Assembly (NCBI GenBank): GCA_030151925.1 | Contig: JASLCY010000074.1 | Coordinates: 1 to 6,829, forward strand | Origin: Oligoflexus sp. | GTDB taxonomy: Bacteria; Bdellovibrionota_B; Oligoflexia; Oligoflexales; Oligoflexaceae | DNA length: 6,829 nt | Reading direction: 5' to 3' | In this document: in pieces, positions 1 through 5,798 of the stretch | Layout of the letters: the number at the start of each line of letters is the position of its first letter | How positions within the stretch are numbered: the first letter of the stretch is position 1 | Translations under genes and position numbers: made by a program | The notes under the pieces: model-generated | Database searches by the model: none | Told to the model about the DNA's origin: nothing | The model's input: only the letters and a program-made list of their open reading frames with translations

Positions 1-476
1 GAGTAGTTCGAAGCGCCGATGACCTTCACCTTGCCTTGTTTTATCAGCTCAGCGTAAGCGGACAGCGTCTCCTCGAGCGGAGTGTGCGGATCGTCCTGAT
101 GCGATTGGTAGAGATCGATCGAATCGATCCGCAGCCTCGTCAGGGACTGTTCGACTTTTTCGAAGATGGCGGCGCGGCTGAGGCCCTTGCCGTCAGGACC
201 CTTGTCCATGCCGACCTTGGTGGCGATAATGACCTTGTCGCGTTTGCCGCTTTTCTTCAGCCAGTTGCCGATGATGGTTTCCGATTCGCCGCCTTTGTTG
301 CCCGGTACCCAACGCGAATAGACGTCGGCCGTATCGATGAAAGTGAGCCCGGCGTCCACGACCTGATCGAGGAGGCGATGCGATTCCTCCTCATTCACGG
401 TCCAGCCGAAGATGTTGCTGCCGAAGGCGAGAGGCGGGACGCGCAGTTCAGAGCGGCCAAGAGTGCGAAGTTCCAT
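1..476 (-). CDS. Aldo/keto reductase, N-terminal half (3' end outside window)
   Basis: NAD(P)H-dependent oxidoreductase of the aldo/keto reductase (TIM-barrel) superfamily, cytoplasmic, acting on an unknown carbonyl or sugar substrate. I translated the minus strand from the ATG at 476-474 and it stays open for 158 codons to the window edge; the family is usually about 300-350 residues, so roughly half is present. It opens with MELRTLGRSELRVPPLAFGS, the typical first strand and glycine turn. The expected catalytic tetrad is visible: D48 and Y53 in FIDTADVYS, K87 in IATKVG and H126 in DLYQSHQDD. The stretch GKVKVIGASNY near residues 148-158 is the usual barrel motif after the catalytic His. An AAGGAG site at 490-485, eight bases upstream, supports the start. 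It follows prmA by 36 bases on the same strand, so co-transcription is likely. The exact subfamily and substrate cannot be told. Confidence 0.9.
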   Translation of the reverse strand, partial: MELRTLGRSELRVPPLAFGSNIFGWTVNEEESHRLLDQVVDAGLTFIDTADVYSRWVPGNKGGESETIIGNWLKKSGKRDKVIIATKVGMDKGPDGKGLSRAAIFEKVEQSLTRLRIDSIDLYQSHQDDPHTPLEETLSAYAELIKQGKVKVIGASNY

Positions 477-484
477 GATGCGAT

Positions 485-490
485 CTCCTT
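485..490 (-). promoter_or_regulatory. Ribosome binding site of the aldo/keto reductase
   Basis: On the minus strand AAGGAG lies eight bases before the ATG at 476-474. It fixes the start of the reductase, which otherwise has no support from an upstream promoter because it sits directly behind prmA. Confidence 0.75.
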
Positions 491-512
491 TGCAGAGGCT
501 TCGGTCCCAACC

Positions 513-1394
513 TTAGCTTTTCACGGCTTTCCAGGCAAGCCAGCCGCGATTGACGATCGACCGCGCGACCGTCATCTGCAGCCGGTCGAGCTCAGCGCTG
601 ATGACCGCGGAGTTCGCTTCGTGGAAACCGGCGAGGTAGAGCGCCCCGTCCGGAGCGAGCCGCGCCGCGAGAGGCGCGAGGAGGTCGGTGAGGGTCGGGG
701 GCAGTATGTTGCAGGCGATCGTATCCCAAACCCTGTCCTCGGGCAGGCTTCCGAGCCTCCATTCCAAGGCGATGCCGTTGCGCTGCGCGTTCTTCTCGGC
801 GATCGCGATGGCGTTCTCTTCTATGTCCGTGCCGATGATCTTTTGATAACCCAGATGATGGGCGACGAAGGCCAGCACTCCGGTGCCCGTCCCGACGTCG
901 AGGAAACTCCTGCCAGGGTGCGCCTCGCTCTCGAGCAGGCGCACGAGGGCCTGCGTCGTCGCGTGCTGGCCCGAACCGAAAACGGCGCCGGCCTCGAGTT
1001 CCAGCGCGATTTTCCCCGGCGATTCCGCAGCGCCCGGACCGGCGATGAAAAACCTGTCGGTTTCCAGATGCGTGAAGTCGGTCTCCCACGCCTCCTGCCA
1101 GAGCTCGTCCGCAACCCATTTTTCACTGACGCGGATCCGGTCTTGAAAACGCGACTCGATCGCGTTCAGCAAAGGTTCAAGCGACGAACGCGAAGGCCGG
1201 TAGATGAGGAGCGGCGCGTCGGCGTCGGCTTCCCAGGCTTCGAACACTCTGCCCCAATCGACGTCATCGGCGTTGATGGAATCGGTGGCCGCTTCGATGT
1301 AATCCGTGATGCCCAACTCATCCAGCAGACCGAGCAATTCATTGCGGCAGGGTCCGGGGTAGAGCGTGAGTTCAAGCGTCGCAGGGTTCGCCAA
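513..1394 (-). CDS. prmA: Ribosomal protein L11 methyltransferase PrmA
   Basis: S-adenosylmethionine-dependent methyltransferase that in characterised bacteria trimethylates ribosomal protein L11 (N-terminus and lysines). At 293 residues it has the normal PrmA length. The N-terminal ~95 residues match the small substrate-recognition domain in position, followed by the W99/W103 region (ELWQEAWETDF) and then FGSGQHATTQ at 139-148, the PrmA counterpart of the AFGTGxHxTT loop. SAM motif I is LDVGTGTGVLA at 165-175, the ribose-binding acidic residue is D190 in GTDIEENAI, and the catalytic-loop motif is CNILPPTL at 228-235, matching the NIL(P) signature. The start codon is TTG at 1394-1392: AAGGAG lies seven bases upstream and an in-frame stop (TGA at 1409-1407) rules out a longer form. 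It is the first gene of a probable two-gene unit with the aldo/keto reductase. The gene is probably not essential, as in E. coli, where prmA mutants are viable. Confidence 0.9.
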   Translation of the reverse strand: MANPATLELTLYPGPCRNELLGLLDELGITDYIEAATDSINADDVDWGRVFEAWEADADAPLLIYRPSRSSLEPLLNAIESRFQDRIRVSEKWVADELWQEAWETDFTHLETDRFFIAGPGAAESPGKIALELEAGAVFGSGQHATTQALVRLLESEAHPGRSFLDVGTGTGVLAFVAHHLGYQKIIGTDIEENAIAIAEKNAQRNGIALEWRLGSLPEDRVWDTIACNILPPTLTDLLAPLAARLAPDGALYLAGFHEANSAVISAELDRLQMTVARSIVNRGWLAWKAVKS

Positions 1395-1401
1395 GGAATA
1401 T

Positions 1402-1407
1402 CTCCTT
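1402..1407 (-). promoter_or_regulatory. Ribosome binding site that decides the TTG start of prmA
   Basis: AAGGAG on the minus strand, seven bases before the TTG at 1394-1392. Because prmA has no ATG near its 5' end and an in-frame stop lies immediately upstream (1409-1407), this site is the main reason to accept the TTG as start. Confidence 0.75.
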
Positions 1408-1556
1408 CAAAATGAAGACCTGAGCCTTCTCTACAAGCTAGCGCGCATGGCTGGCAAGGATATACACGCGGCTCCGCGCCGCCTCCTGTTCATGTCCTAG
1501 CCTTTCCCGTCGCGTCTTGGACTGAATTTCGCTATCATCGTCGAAAGCATGTTTTA

Positions 1557-1588
1557 GGCGTCATTTTAACACGTTACCTAACGACGCC
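1557..1588 (+). repeat. Imperfect inverted repeat in the leader of the DsbA-like gene
   Basis: GGCGTCATT at 1557-1565 pairs with AACGACGCC at 1580-1588: eight of nine positions are complementary, with one A/C mismatch, around a 14-base loop. A second, tighter dyad, CGTTA-CC-TAACG (1572-1583), overlaps its right arm, so the two structures would be mutually exclusive. A TATCAT -10-like hexamer at 1533-1538 lies just upstream (poor -35), which would put the repeat at the 5' end of the transcript of the gene at 1614. It could be an operator or an RNA leader hairpin; no T-run follows, so it is not a terminator. The rest of the divergent intergenic region (1395-1613) shows no small gene and no convincing promoter for prmA. 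Confidence 0.45.
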
Positions 1589-1613
1589 ACTTCCTCTCGA
1601 TGGAGTCAATGAT

Positions 1614-2693
1614 ATGAGTTCTGGTCTCCTTATTTCTGTTCTCGTGGGTGGACTCGGTGTAGGCGGGGCCGTAGGTTACGTCGCGGGCACAGGTTCGGCT
1701 AGCAAAGCGGGCGTAAGCTCCAGCGCAGCCCAAGCAGGCGGTGATACCGCATGGTTCACATACGAAGGCAAAACGTACACGACGAGCAGCCTTCCTTCGA
1801 CGACCCAAAGCAACCTCTATCAATCCGAGATGGAGAGCTATAACCAGAAGATCGGCATCATCCGCGAATTCGCGGTTCGCCTGGCCCTCGCCCAAGAGCA
1901 GAAGAAGTTCACCACGATCGACAAGCTCCCTTCGATCGACGAGCTCCTCCCGGCGGCGAACGTAACTGACGAACAAGCGAAAGCGTTCTTCGAAGCGAAC
2001 AAAGACAAGATCCCTCCCGGAGCCACCTACGAGCAACTCGCTCCGCGCATCAAGGAGCTCCTCGCGAACCAAGGCCGCAGCCAGACGTTCGAAGAGACCT
2101 GGCAGAAGCTCACGACCAGCAATAAACTCGCTCTCCTCGTGAAAGAGCCGGCCGCGCCCGTCACCAGCGTTCCGACCGCGGGTCTCCCGACCACTGGCGC
2201 TTCGAGCGACAAGAACGTCCTCGTGGAAGTCTCGGACTACCTCTGCCCTCACTGCCAGGAAGTAGCGCCTGAAGTGAAGAAGCTGATGGATAAACACAAA
2301 GGCGACATCAAACTCGTCCAGCTGAACTTCTCGCTCCGCCCTGAAAAACTCAGCGGCGCCATAGTCGAAGGCGCGGTATGCGCGCAGAAACAAGGCAACG
2401 AGCAGTTCTGGAAATATCATGAGACCGCGTTCAGCAAGCCTTGGGGCACTTTCGCCGACGCTTACGACGTCGCGAAGGCGAAGCCTATCGCCGAAGCTGC
2501 CGGCCTCAAGATCGCGGATTGGGATGCCTGCATGAAGGATCCTTCGACCAAAGAAGCGCTGAACAAGAACCGCGATGTCGTCAACGGCCTCGGCGTGACC
2601 GGTACGCCGACCTTCTTCCTCAACAACAAGAAGCTCAATATCCACTCGCCGGCGGAACTCGTGAGCGTGATCGAAGGTCAGCTCGCTAAATAA
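1614..2693 (+). CDS. Membrane-anchored SurA-like/DsbA-like (CPHC) thiol oxidoreductase
   Basis: Predicted periplasm-facing thiol-disulfide oxidoreductase or isomerase of 359 residues. Residues about 4-25 form a glycine-rich hydrophobic segment with GxxxG-like spacing and no lipobox Cys or clear cleavage site, best read as an uncleaved membrane anchor. Residues about 43-178 resemble the helical N-terminal domain of SurA-type folding factors: short FTYEGKTYT strand-turn, long helices, then VTDEQAKAFFEANKDKIPPGATYEQLAPRIKELL; no parvulin domain follows. After a Pro/Thr linker (178-198) comes a DsbA/Thioredoxin_4-type domain with active site C211-P-H-C214 and the cis-Pro loop GVTGTPTFF (P332). 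C256 and C306 could form a second disulfide. GGAG at 1602-1605 supports the ATG. A two-codon frame, ATG-ATA-TGA, starts at 1609 and its stop overlaps the true ATG; I take it as chance. Monocistronic, with its own terminator. The partner proteins are unknown. Confidence 0.82.
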   Translation: MSSGLLISVLVGGLGVGGAVGYVAGTGSASKAGVSSSAAQAGGDTAWFTYEGKTYTTSSLPSTTQSNLYQSEMESYNQKIGIIREFAVRLALAQEQKKFTTIDKLPSIDELLPAANVTDEQAKAFFEANKDKIPPGATYEQLAPRIKELLANQGRSQTFEETWQKLTTSNKLALLVKEPAAPVTSVPTAGLPTTGASSDKNVLVEVSDYLCPHCQEVAPEVKKLMDKHKGDIKLVQLNFSLRPEKLSGAIVEGAVCAQKQGNEQFWKYHETAFSKPWGTFADAYDVAKAKPIAEAAGLKIADWDACMKDPSTKEALNKNRDVVNGLGVTGTPTFFLNNKKLNIHSPAELVSVIEGQLAK

Positions 2694-2718
2694 AGAAAAT
2701 ATTTTACTCATTAAGTCC

Positions 2719-2754
2719 GAGTGATACAGGTTAACCTCCTGTATCACTTTTTTT
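2719..2754 (+). terminator. Intrinsic terminator after the DsbA-like gene
   Basis: A perfect 11-base-pair stem (AGTGATACAGG at 2720-2730 with CCTGTATCACT at 2738-2748) around a seven-base loop, followed directly by a run of seven T (2748-2754). It begins 26 bases past the stop codon. The minus strand has no T-run after the stem, so it works in the plus direction only. The loop side contains the ten-base palindrome AGGTTAACCT (2728-2737), a possible competing fold. Confidence 0.93.
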
Positions 2755-2786
2755 ATATCCCGCCGGATTCACTGCCCTTTTAAACC

Positions 2787-2792
2787 TATAGA
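2787..2792 (+). promoter_or_regulatory. Possible -10 element for the GxGYxYP lipoprotein gene
   Basis: TATAGA matches four of six positions of the sigma70 -10 consensus and sits about 70 bases before the start codon, just after the preceding terminator. No good -35 hexamer is found at 16-18 bases upstream, so this is only a candidate. A promoter must lie between the terminator and 2861, as the gene has no upstream partner. Confidence 0.25.
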
Positions 2793-2860
2793 AAACCTCT
2801 CCATCAGCCGATAAGGACTCTGACCCTTCGCCCGTTCTGGCTTAATTTTCAGAGGTTTGC

Positions 2861-4600
2861 ATGAAACTGCCTTCCGTCATACTCGGCCTCGGCCTGACCG
2901 TTACCGCCTGTATGAGACCACCGGTCAAGCCGGGCTTCGGTTTTCCTGGAAGCGCGAACCCGGGTGACGGTGATTCCGTAGCGGCCTCCGACAGCGATGG
3001 ATCGACTGACGGCAGCGGCACGGACGCCGATGCGAACGGTACCACGACCGGCGGATCGCCGGCGGATACGCAGCCGGGCGGCATCGGTACGTCGACGACC
3101 GTTCCGAAAGGCATCGAATGGCCCGCGGACCACTCGTTCCCGACGTTCCAGGCGATCAGGACGCTCGATCTCGTCAGCAGCAAACTGCTGAACAACGACA
3201 ACGCGAACATGGTCATGAGCCTGCAGGGCATCGTCAACCGCTCCGAGCCGCGCATCTACATCACGGGCTTCAACGGCAACGACAAGACGTGGATCGCGGA
3301 ATGGGGCGCGAAGACCACCGACGTGAGTTCGATCTCCGATCTCGTGATGAAATACAAATCCGAGATCAAAGGCATGGTGATCTACGACGACGCCCAGCTC
3401 GACACCACCGACCTCGCCATCACCATGGCCGGCGTCCACGATATCATCGTCGTGTCCCCCAAAGACGCCGATACCTATAAAAACGCCCCTTTCTCGCTGC
3501 CGGTCTTCGCCGACCTGCGCGAGAACAAGTTCAAGAGCGCGCTCGAGGTCTATCAGTTCGAATACGATAAATACGCGCAGCTCGCGACCCATCGCATGAT
3601 CTTCGGCCTCGATCCGGGCATCCGCGACCACCTGCGGGACTACTGCGTGGCCGTGAAAGGCCTCATGATGCACCTGAACCCGGGCGACGGCGCGGCGGAG
3701 AAAGCCCTGCTCGACAAGTTCCTCGCTCTCATGGAGCCGAACAGCCCCTACATGGGCTGGTGGAAGGACGAAGGCGCGGGCGTGCACGAGTCGGGTAATT
3801 TCCAGGTCGTGACCTATGCCTCCGACTTCTCGCCCAACCTCACGGTCTTCGGCGCGAAGTTCCCGATAACCGCGAAGCTGCCTAACCCGCCCGCGGCCCC
3901 GAAGATCGAGAACAAGATCTATATCTCGTTCTATATCAGCGACGGCGACAACCTGCAGGAAGACCAGGGCCTCATCCCCGACAAGTGGTCGAAGGACGGC
4001 CGCGGCTCCGTTCCGCTCGCCTGGACGATCAGCCCCGTGCTCGTGGACGTCGCGCCGGTGATCCTCAACTACCTGAGGAAGACCGCGACGCCGCAGGACG
4101 TGCTGGTCGACGGCCCGTCGGGAGCGGGCTATACCTATCCCGAGGCCTGGCCGCAGGGCACCTTCAACAAGTATACGAAGCGCTCGCGCCTCTATATGGA
4201 CCGCGCCGACCTCCATATCATCACGCTCTGGAACGAGAAGAAGGACCTGAACGACGAAGCGAAAGCCGCTTACGCCGCCGACCTCGATAACCTCCAGGGC
4301 ATGACGATCATGGATATCAGCCGCGAGTGGCAGTACCTGAACGACAAGATCCCCATCCAGTCCTTCTCGCTCTCTTACGGCGATACGCCGGAGATCTGCG
4401 AGCACGGCATCACCGACGCCATCAAGCGCTTCGACGGTTCGAAGCCGTTGTTCGTGACGATCCAGGCCAACAACAACCATAGCGAGATCCAATCGGCCTC
4501 GCTCGCGGCACTCGCGAAGAAATACGAGAGCAACTCGAATATCGTCTTCGTCCGCCCGGACCACTATTTCGATATGGTTCGCCAGGTCAAGCCCAAGTGA
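2861..4600 (+). CDS. Lipoprotein with GxGYxYP putative glycoside hydrolase domain
   Basis: Predicted surface or periplasmic lipoprotein of 579 residues. The N-terminus MKLPSVILGLGLTVTAC is a lipoprotein signal peptide with lipobox V14-T-A-C17; the +2 residue is Met, not Asp, which favours sorting to the outer membrane. Residues about 25-82 are a Gly/Ser/Asp/Thr-rich low-complexity linker with DxDG-like pieces. The remaining ~490 residues resemble the GxGYxYP family (PF16216 N-terminal and PF14323 C-terminal domains), annotated as putative glycoside hydrolases: SDGDN at 360-364 and the eponymous GAGYTYP at 421-427 are both present, and the end FVRPDHYFDMVRQ is typical. The true reaction of this family is not established to my knowledge. 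An AGAGG site lies five bases before the ATG. Codon use is strongly C/G-ending and uniform, with no sign of a frameshift. It stands alone between two terminators, so substrate cannot be inferred from partners. Confidence 0.85.
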   Translation: MKLPSVILGLGLTVTACMRPPVKPGFGFPGSANPGDGDSVAASDSDGSTDGSGTDADANGTTTGGSPADTQPGGIGTSTTVPKGIEWPADHSFPTFQAIRTLDLVSSKLLNNDNANMVMSLQGIVNRSEPRIYITGFNGNDKTWIAEWGAKTTDVSSISDLVMKYKSEIKGMVIYDDAQLDTTDLAITMAGVHDIIVVSPKDADTYKNAPFSLPVFADLRENKFKSALEVYQFEYDKYAQLATHRMIFGLDPGIRDHLRDYCVAVKGLMMHLNPGDGAAEKALLDKFLALMEPNSPYMGWWKDEGAGVHESGNFQVVTYASDFSPNLTVFGAKFPITAKLPNPPAAPKIENKIYISFYISDGDNLQEDQGLIPDKWSKDGRGSVPLAWTISPVLVDVAPVILNYLRKTATPQDVLVDGPSGAGYTYPEAWPQGTFNKYTKRSRLYMDRADLHIITLWNEKKDLNDEAKAAYAADLDNLQGMTIMDISREWQYLNDKIPIQSFSLSYGDTPEICEHGITDAIKRFDGSKPLFVTIQANNNHSEIQSASLAALAKKYESNSNIVFVRPDHYFDMVRQVKPK

Positions 4601-4652
4601 AAGCTTACCGCGCGTAATGACTTTCCCCCTTCCTGATCAAAACCTCATTGCT

Positions 4653-4697
4653 ACGGCTTGAGCAAAAACTTTTCCACCCCGCTCAAGCCGTTGTTTT
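4653..4697 (+). terminator. Terminator-like hairpin after the GxGYxYP gene
   Basis: ACGGCTTGAGC (4653-4663) pairs perfectly with GCTCAAGCCGT (4681-4691), eleven base pairs around a 17-base loop, followed by TTGTTTT. The loop is longer than usual and the T-run is broken by one G, so efficiency may be modest. It lies 52 bases past the stop codon and before the next gene's leader, which is the expected place. Confidence 0.75.
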
Positions 4698-4753
4698 CCC
4701 TCCTTAAAAAAGTTTTCCTAAGCTCGAATGCGGATTCCCCGAAGGTATTCATA

Positions 4754-4777
4754 CGGCCCCCACGGAGTTGCGGGCCG
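4754..4777 (+). repeat. GC-rich hairpin upstream of the secreted protein gene
   Basis: CGGCCC (4754-4759) can pair with GGGCCG (4772-4777) over a 12-base loop, 43 bases before the GTG start at 4821. A second short inverted repeat, TCTAA/TTAGA (4782-4786 and 4796-4800), follows it. No T-run is present. It may be a leader structure or an operator, or chance in GC-rich DNA. I find no convincing promoter for the downstream gene in 4698-4820. Confidence 0.3.
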
Positions 4778-4820
4778 ACGGTCTAAACCCATTCATTAGA
4801 GACTTAGAGAGGGACGCACC

Positions 4821-5681
4821 GTGAAAATAATCTATCTCATACTCCTGATGTGGAGTTCGCTGGCCCTGGCTCAGGAAGAACAGGTTCTTCGATTGCCGGA
4901 TCGACCTAAAAACGCTTTGAGCGGTTCGGCGTTCATGGCTAAGATCGCCAAGCTCGGCGGCGGCCAGAGAGAAAAGGCGATGGTCGAGGAAATACTCAAA
5001 GGCAACGTCCCGAGCTTCCTCCGCAAGATGACCCCGGTCGAGAGCACCATCCCCTCCGGCCCGATGCGCGGCAAGACCATGCGCTTCTGGACTCTGCCCG
5101 ACTACCTCGCGATCGGTTCGGATCAAGACTATATAAGAGTGCCCCTCAACATGTACTCGATCGAGAAGATCAGCGAGAAGCTCGATCTCTCCCTGCCCAC
5201 CCCGAAGATGGTGGACGATATCTACAGCCATGCGAACGTCCATTTCACTCCGCACCCCATCGTCTGCAAACGCGACATCACTTCGACCGCCAACATCGTG
5301 AAGCATAATGAGATCCTGAAAGAAGAGATGGACACCGTGCACTACGTCCCGGGCCTTCTGATCGCCGGGCATAAGAAGGATGTGGTGCAGAGCCGGAGGA
5401 TCCTGAAGAAACCCGGTTCCATCGCCATCTATGGCTGGCATCGAAGTCAATCCGACCTGATCCAGCCCCTCTCCACCGTGCACGGGGCTGAATACGCGGA
5501 CTACAGTCACGGCATAAGGTTGGTCTCGAATGTGGTGATGCTGGGTGAAACGGTTTTCGACTTGAGAGATATCCTAGAGAATAAATCATACGCATCTCTC
5601 CTAAGCCGTGAAGGTATTATCCCCCAGTTGAGCCATGTACGTGTGAACGCTTCTAGCATCGCTTTGGCCAGTCACCCCTAA
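4821..5681 (+). CDS. Secreted conserved-looking protein of unknown function
   Basis: 286-residue exported protein. The start is GTG: it gives a clean Sec signal peptide, MKIIYLILLMWSSLALA, with cleavage expected at A17/Q18, and a purine-rich AGAGAGGGA lies about seven bases upstream. The mature part is soluble. Notable stretches are PDYLAIGSDQDYIRVPLN (93-110), LPTPKMVDDIY (125-135), GHKKDVV (183-189), IYGWHR (203-208) and LSTVHGAEYADYSHGIRLV (217-235). The last is rich in residues often found in active sites (H221, Y225, D227, Y228, H230), with H184 and H207 nearby. There is one mature Cys, C149, so no internal disulfide. I recall uncharacterised secreted proteins with the same motif order, but I know no assigned function and will not name one; an extracellular hydrolase is only a guess. 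It has its own downstream hairpin and appears monocistronic. Confidence 0.82.
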   Translation: MKIIYLILLMWSSLALAQEEQVLRLPDRPKNALSGSAFMAKIAKLGGGQREKAMVEEILKGNVPSFLRKMTPVESTIPSGPMRGKTMRFWTLPDYLAIGSDQDYIRVPLNMYSIEKISEKLDLSLPTPKMVDDIYSHANVHFTPHPIVCKRDITSTANIVKHNEILKEEMDTVHYVPGLLIAGHKKDVVQSRRILKKPGSIAIYGWHRSQSDLIQPLSTVHGAEYADYSHGIRLVSNVVMLGETVFDLRDILENKSYASLLSREGIIPQLSHVRVNASSIALASHP

Positions 5682-5705
5682 ATCTAGAGAAATTGGGTCT
5701 GACTT

Positions 5706-5732
5706 AAGGAGCTTTCCTGCGGAAGCTCCTTT
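5706..5732 (+). terminator. Terminator-like hairpin after the secreted protein gene
   Basis: AAGGAGCTT (5706-5714) pairs with AAGCTCCTT (5723-5731), nine perfect base pairs, extendable by two G-C pairs if one T is bulged. It starts 24 bases past the stop codon. The following T-run is weak (TTTGCTATTTG), so it may terminate only partly. Its right end overlaps the -35 element of the next gene. Confidence 0.6.
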
Positions 5733-5759
5733 GCTATTTGTGCTCATTGTGATTAAAAT
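5731..5759 (+). promoter_or_regulatory. Sigma70-type promoter of the TIGR02147-like regulator
   Basis: TTGCTA (5731-5736, four of six to the -35 consensus) and TAAAAT (5754-5759, five of six to the -10 consensus) are separated by exactly 17 bases. The transcript would start near 5766. This makes the in-frame GTG at 5769 almost leaderless and supports initiation at the ATG at 5799, behind a GGGGGA at 5782-5787. Confidence 0.5.
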
Positions 5760-5798
5760 CTCGGCGGAGTGTGTGGTCGCCGGGGGAAATATCCAGAT

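Noticed and set aside
36..1415. 459-codon plus-strand open frame opposite prmA and the aldo/keto reductase
   Set aside because: It spans two clear minus-strand genes and their gap, its product is Arg-rich with no recognisable motif, and it is explained by GC-biased codon use on the opposite strand.
1609..1617. Two-codon frame ATG-ATA-TGA overlapping the start of the DsbA-like gene, as a regulatory mini-frame
   Set aside because: The GGAG at 1602-1605 is only three bases from its ATG but eight from the true start, so it is unlikely to be translated.
1578..2747. 389-codon minus-strand open frame opposite the DsbA-like gene
   Set aside because: The plus strand has a coherent anchor, CPHC active site, cis-Pro loop, ribosome binding site and terminator. 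The minus product is a low-complexity shadow that runs across the terminator hairpin.
2849..4564. 571-codon minus-strand open frame opposite the GxGYxYP gene
   Set aside because: Its product is dominated by Arg, Val, Asp and His in a pattern typical of antisense frames under C/G-ending codons; the sense gene has a lipobox and family motifs.
4664..4717. Near-identical AAAAACTTTTCC and AAAAAGTTTTCC (4664-4675 and 4706-4717)
   Set aside because: These are short A/T tracts, one inside a terminator loop; no third copy or functional context was seen.
4749..5510. 253-codon minus-strand open frame opposite the secreted protein gene
   Set aside because: The plus frame has a signal peptide and coherent motifs; the minus frame ends in the upstream hairpin region and has no recognisable domain.
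5769..5798. Upstream GTG as start of the TIGR02147-like regulator
   Set aside because: It lies about three bases after the predicted transcript start, has no usable ribosome binding site, and adds MCGRRGKYPD, which does not fit the family's N-terminus.
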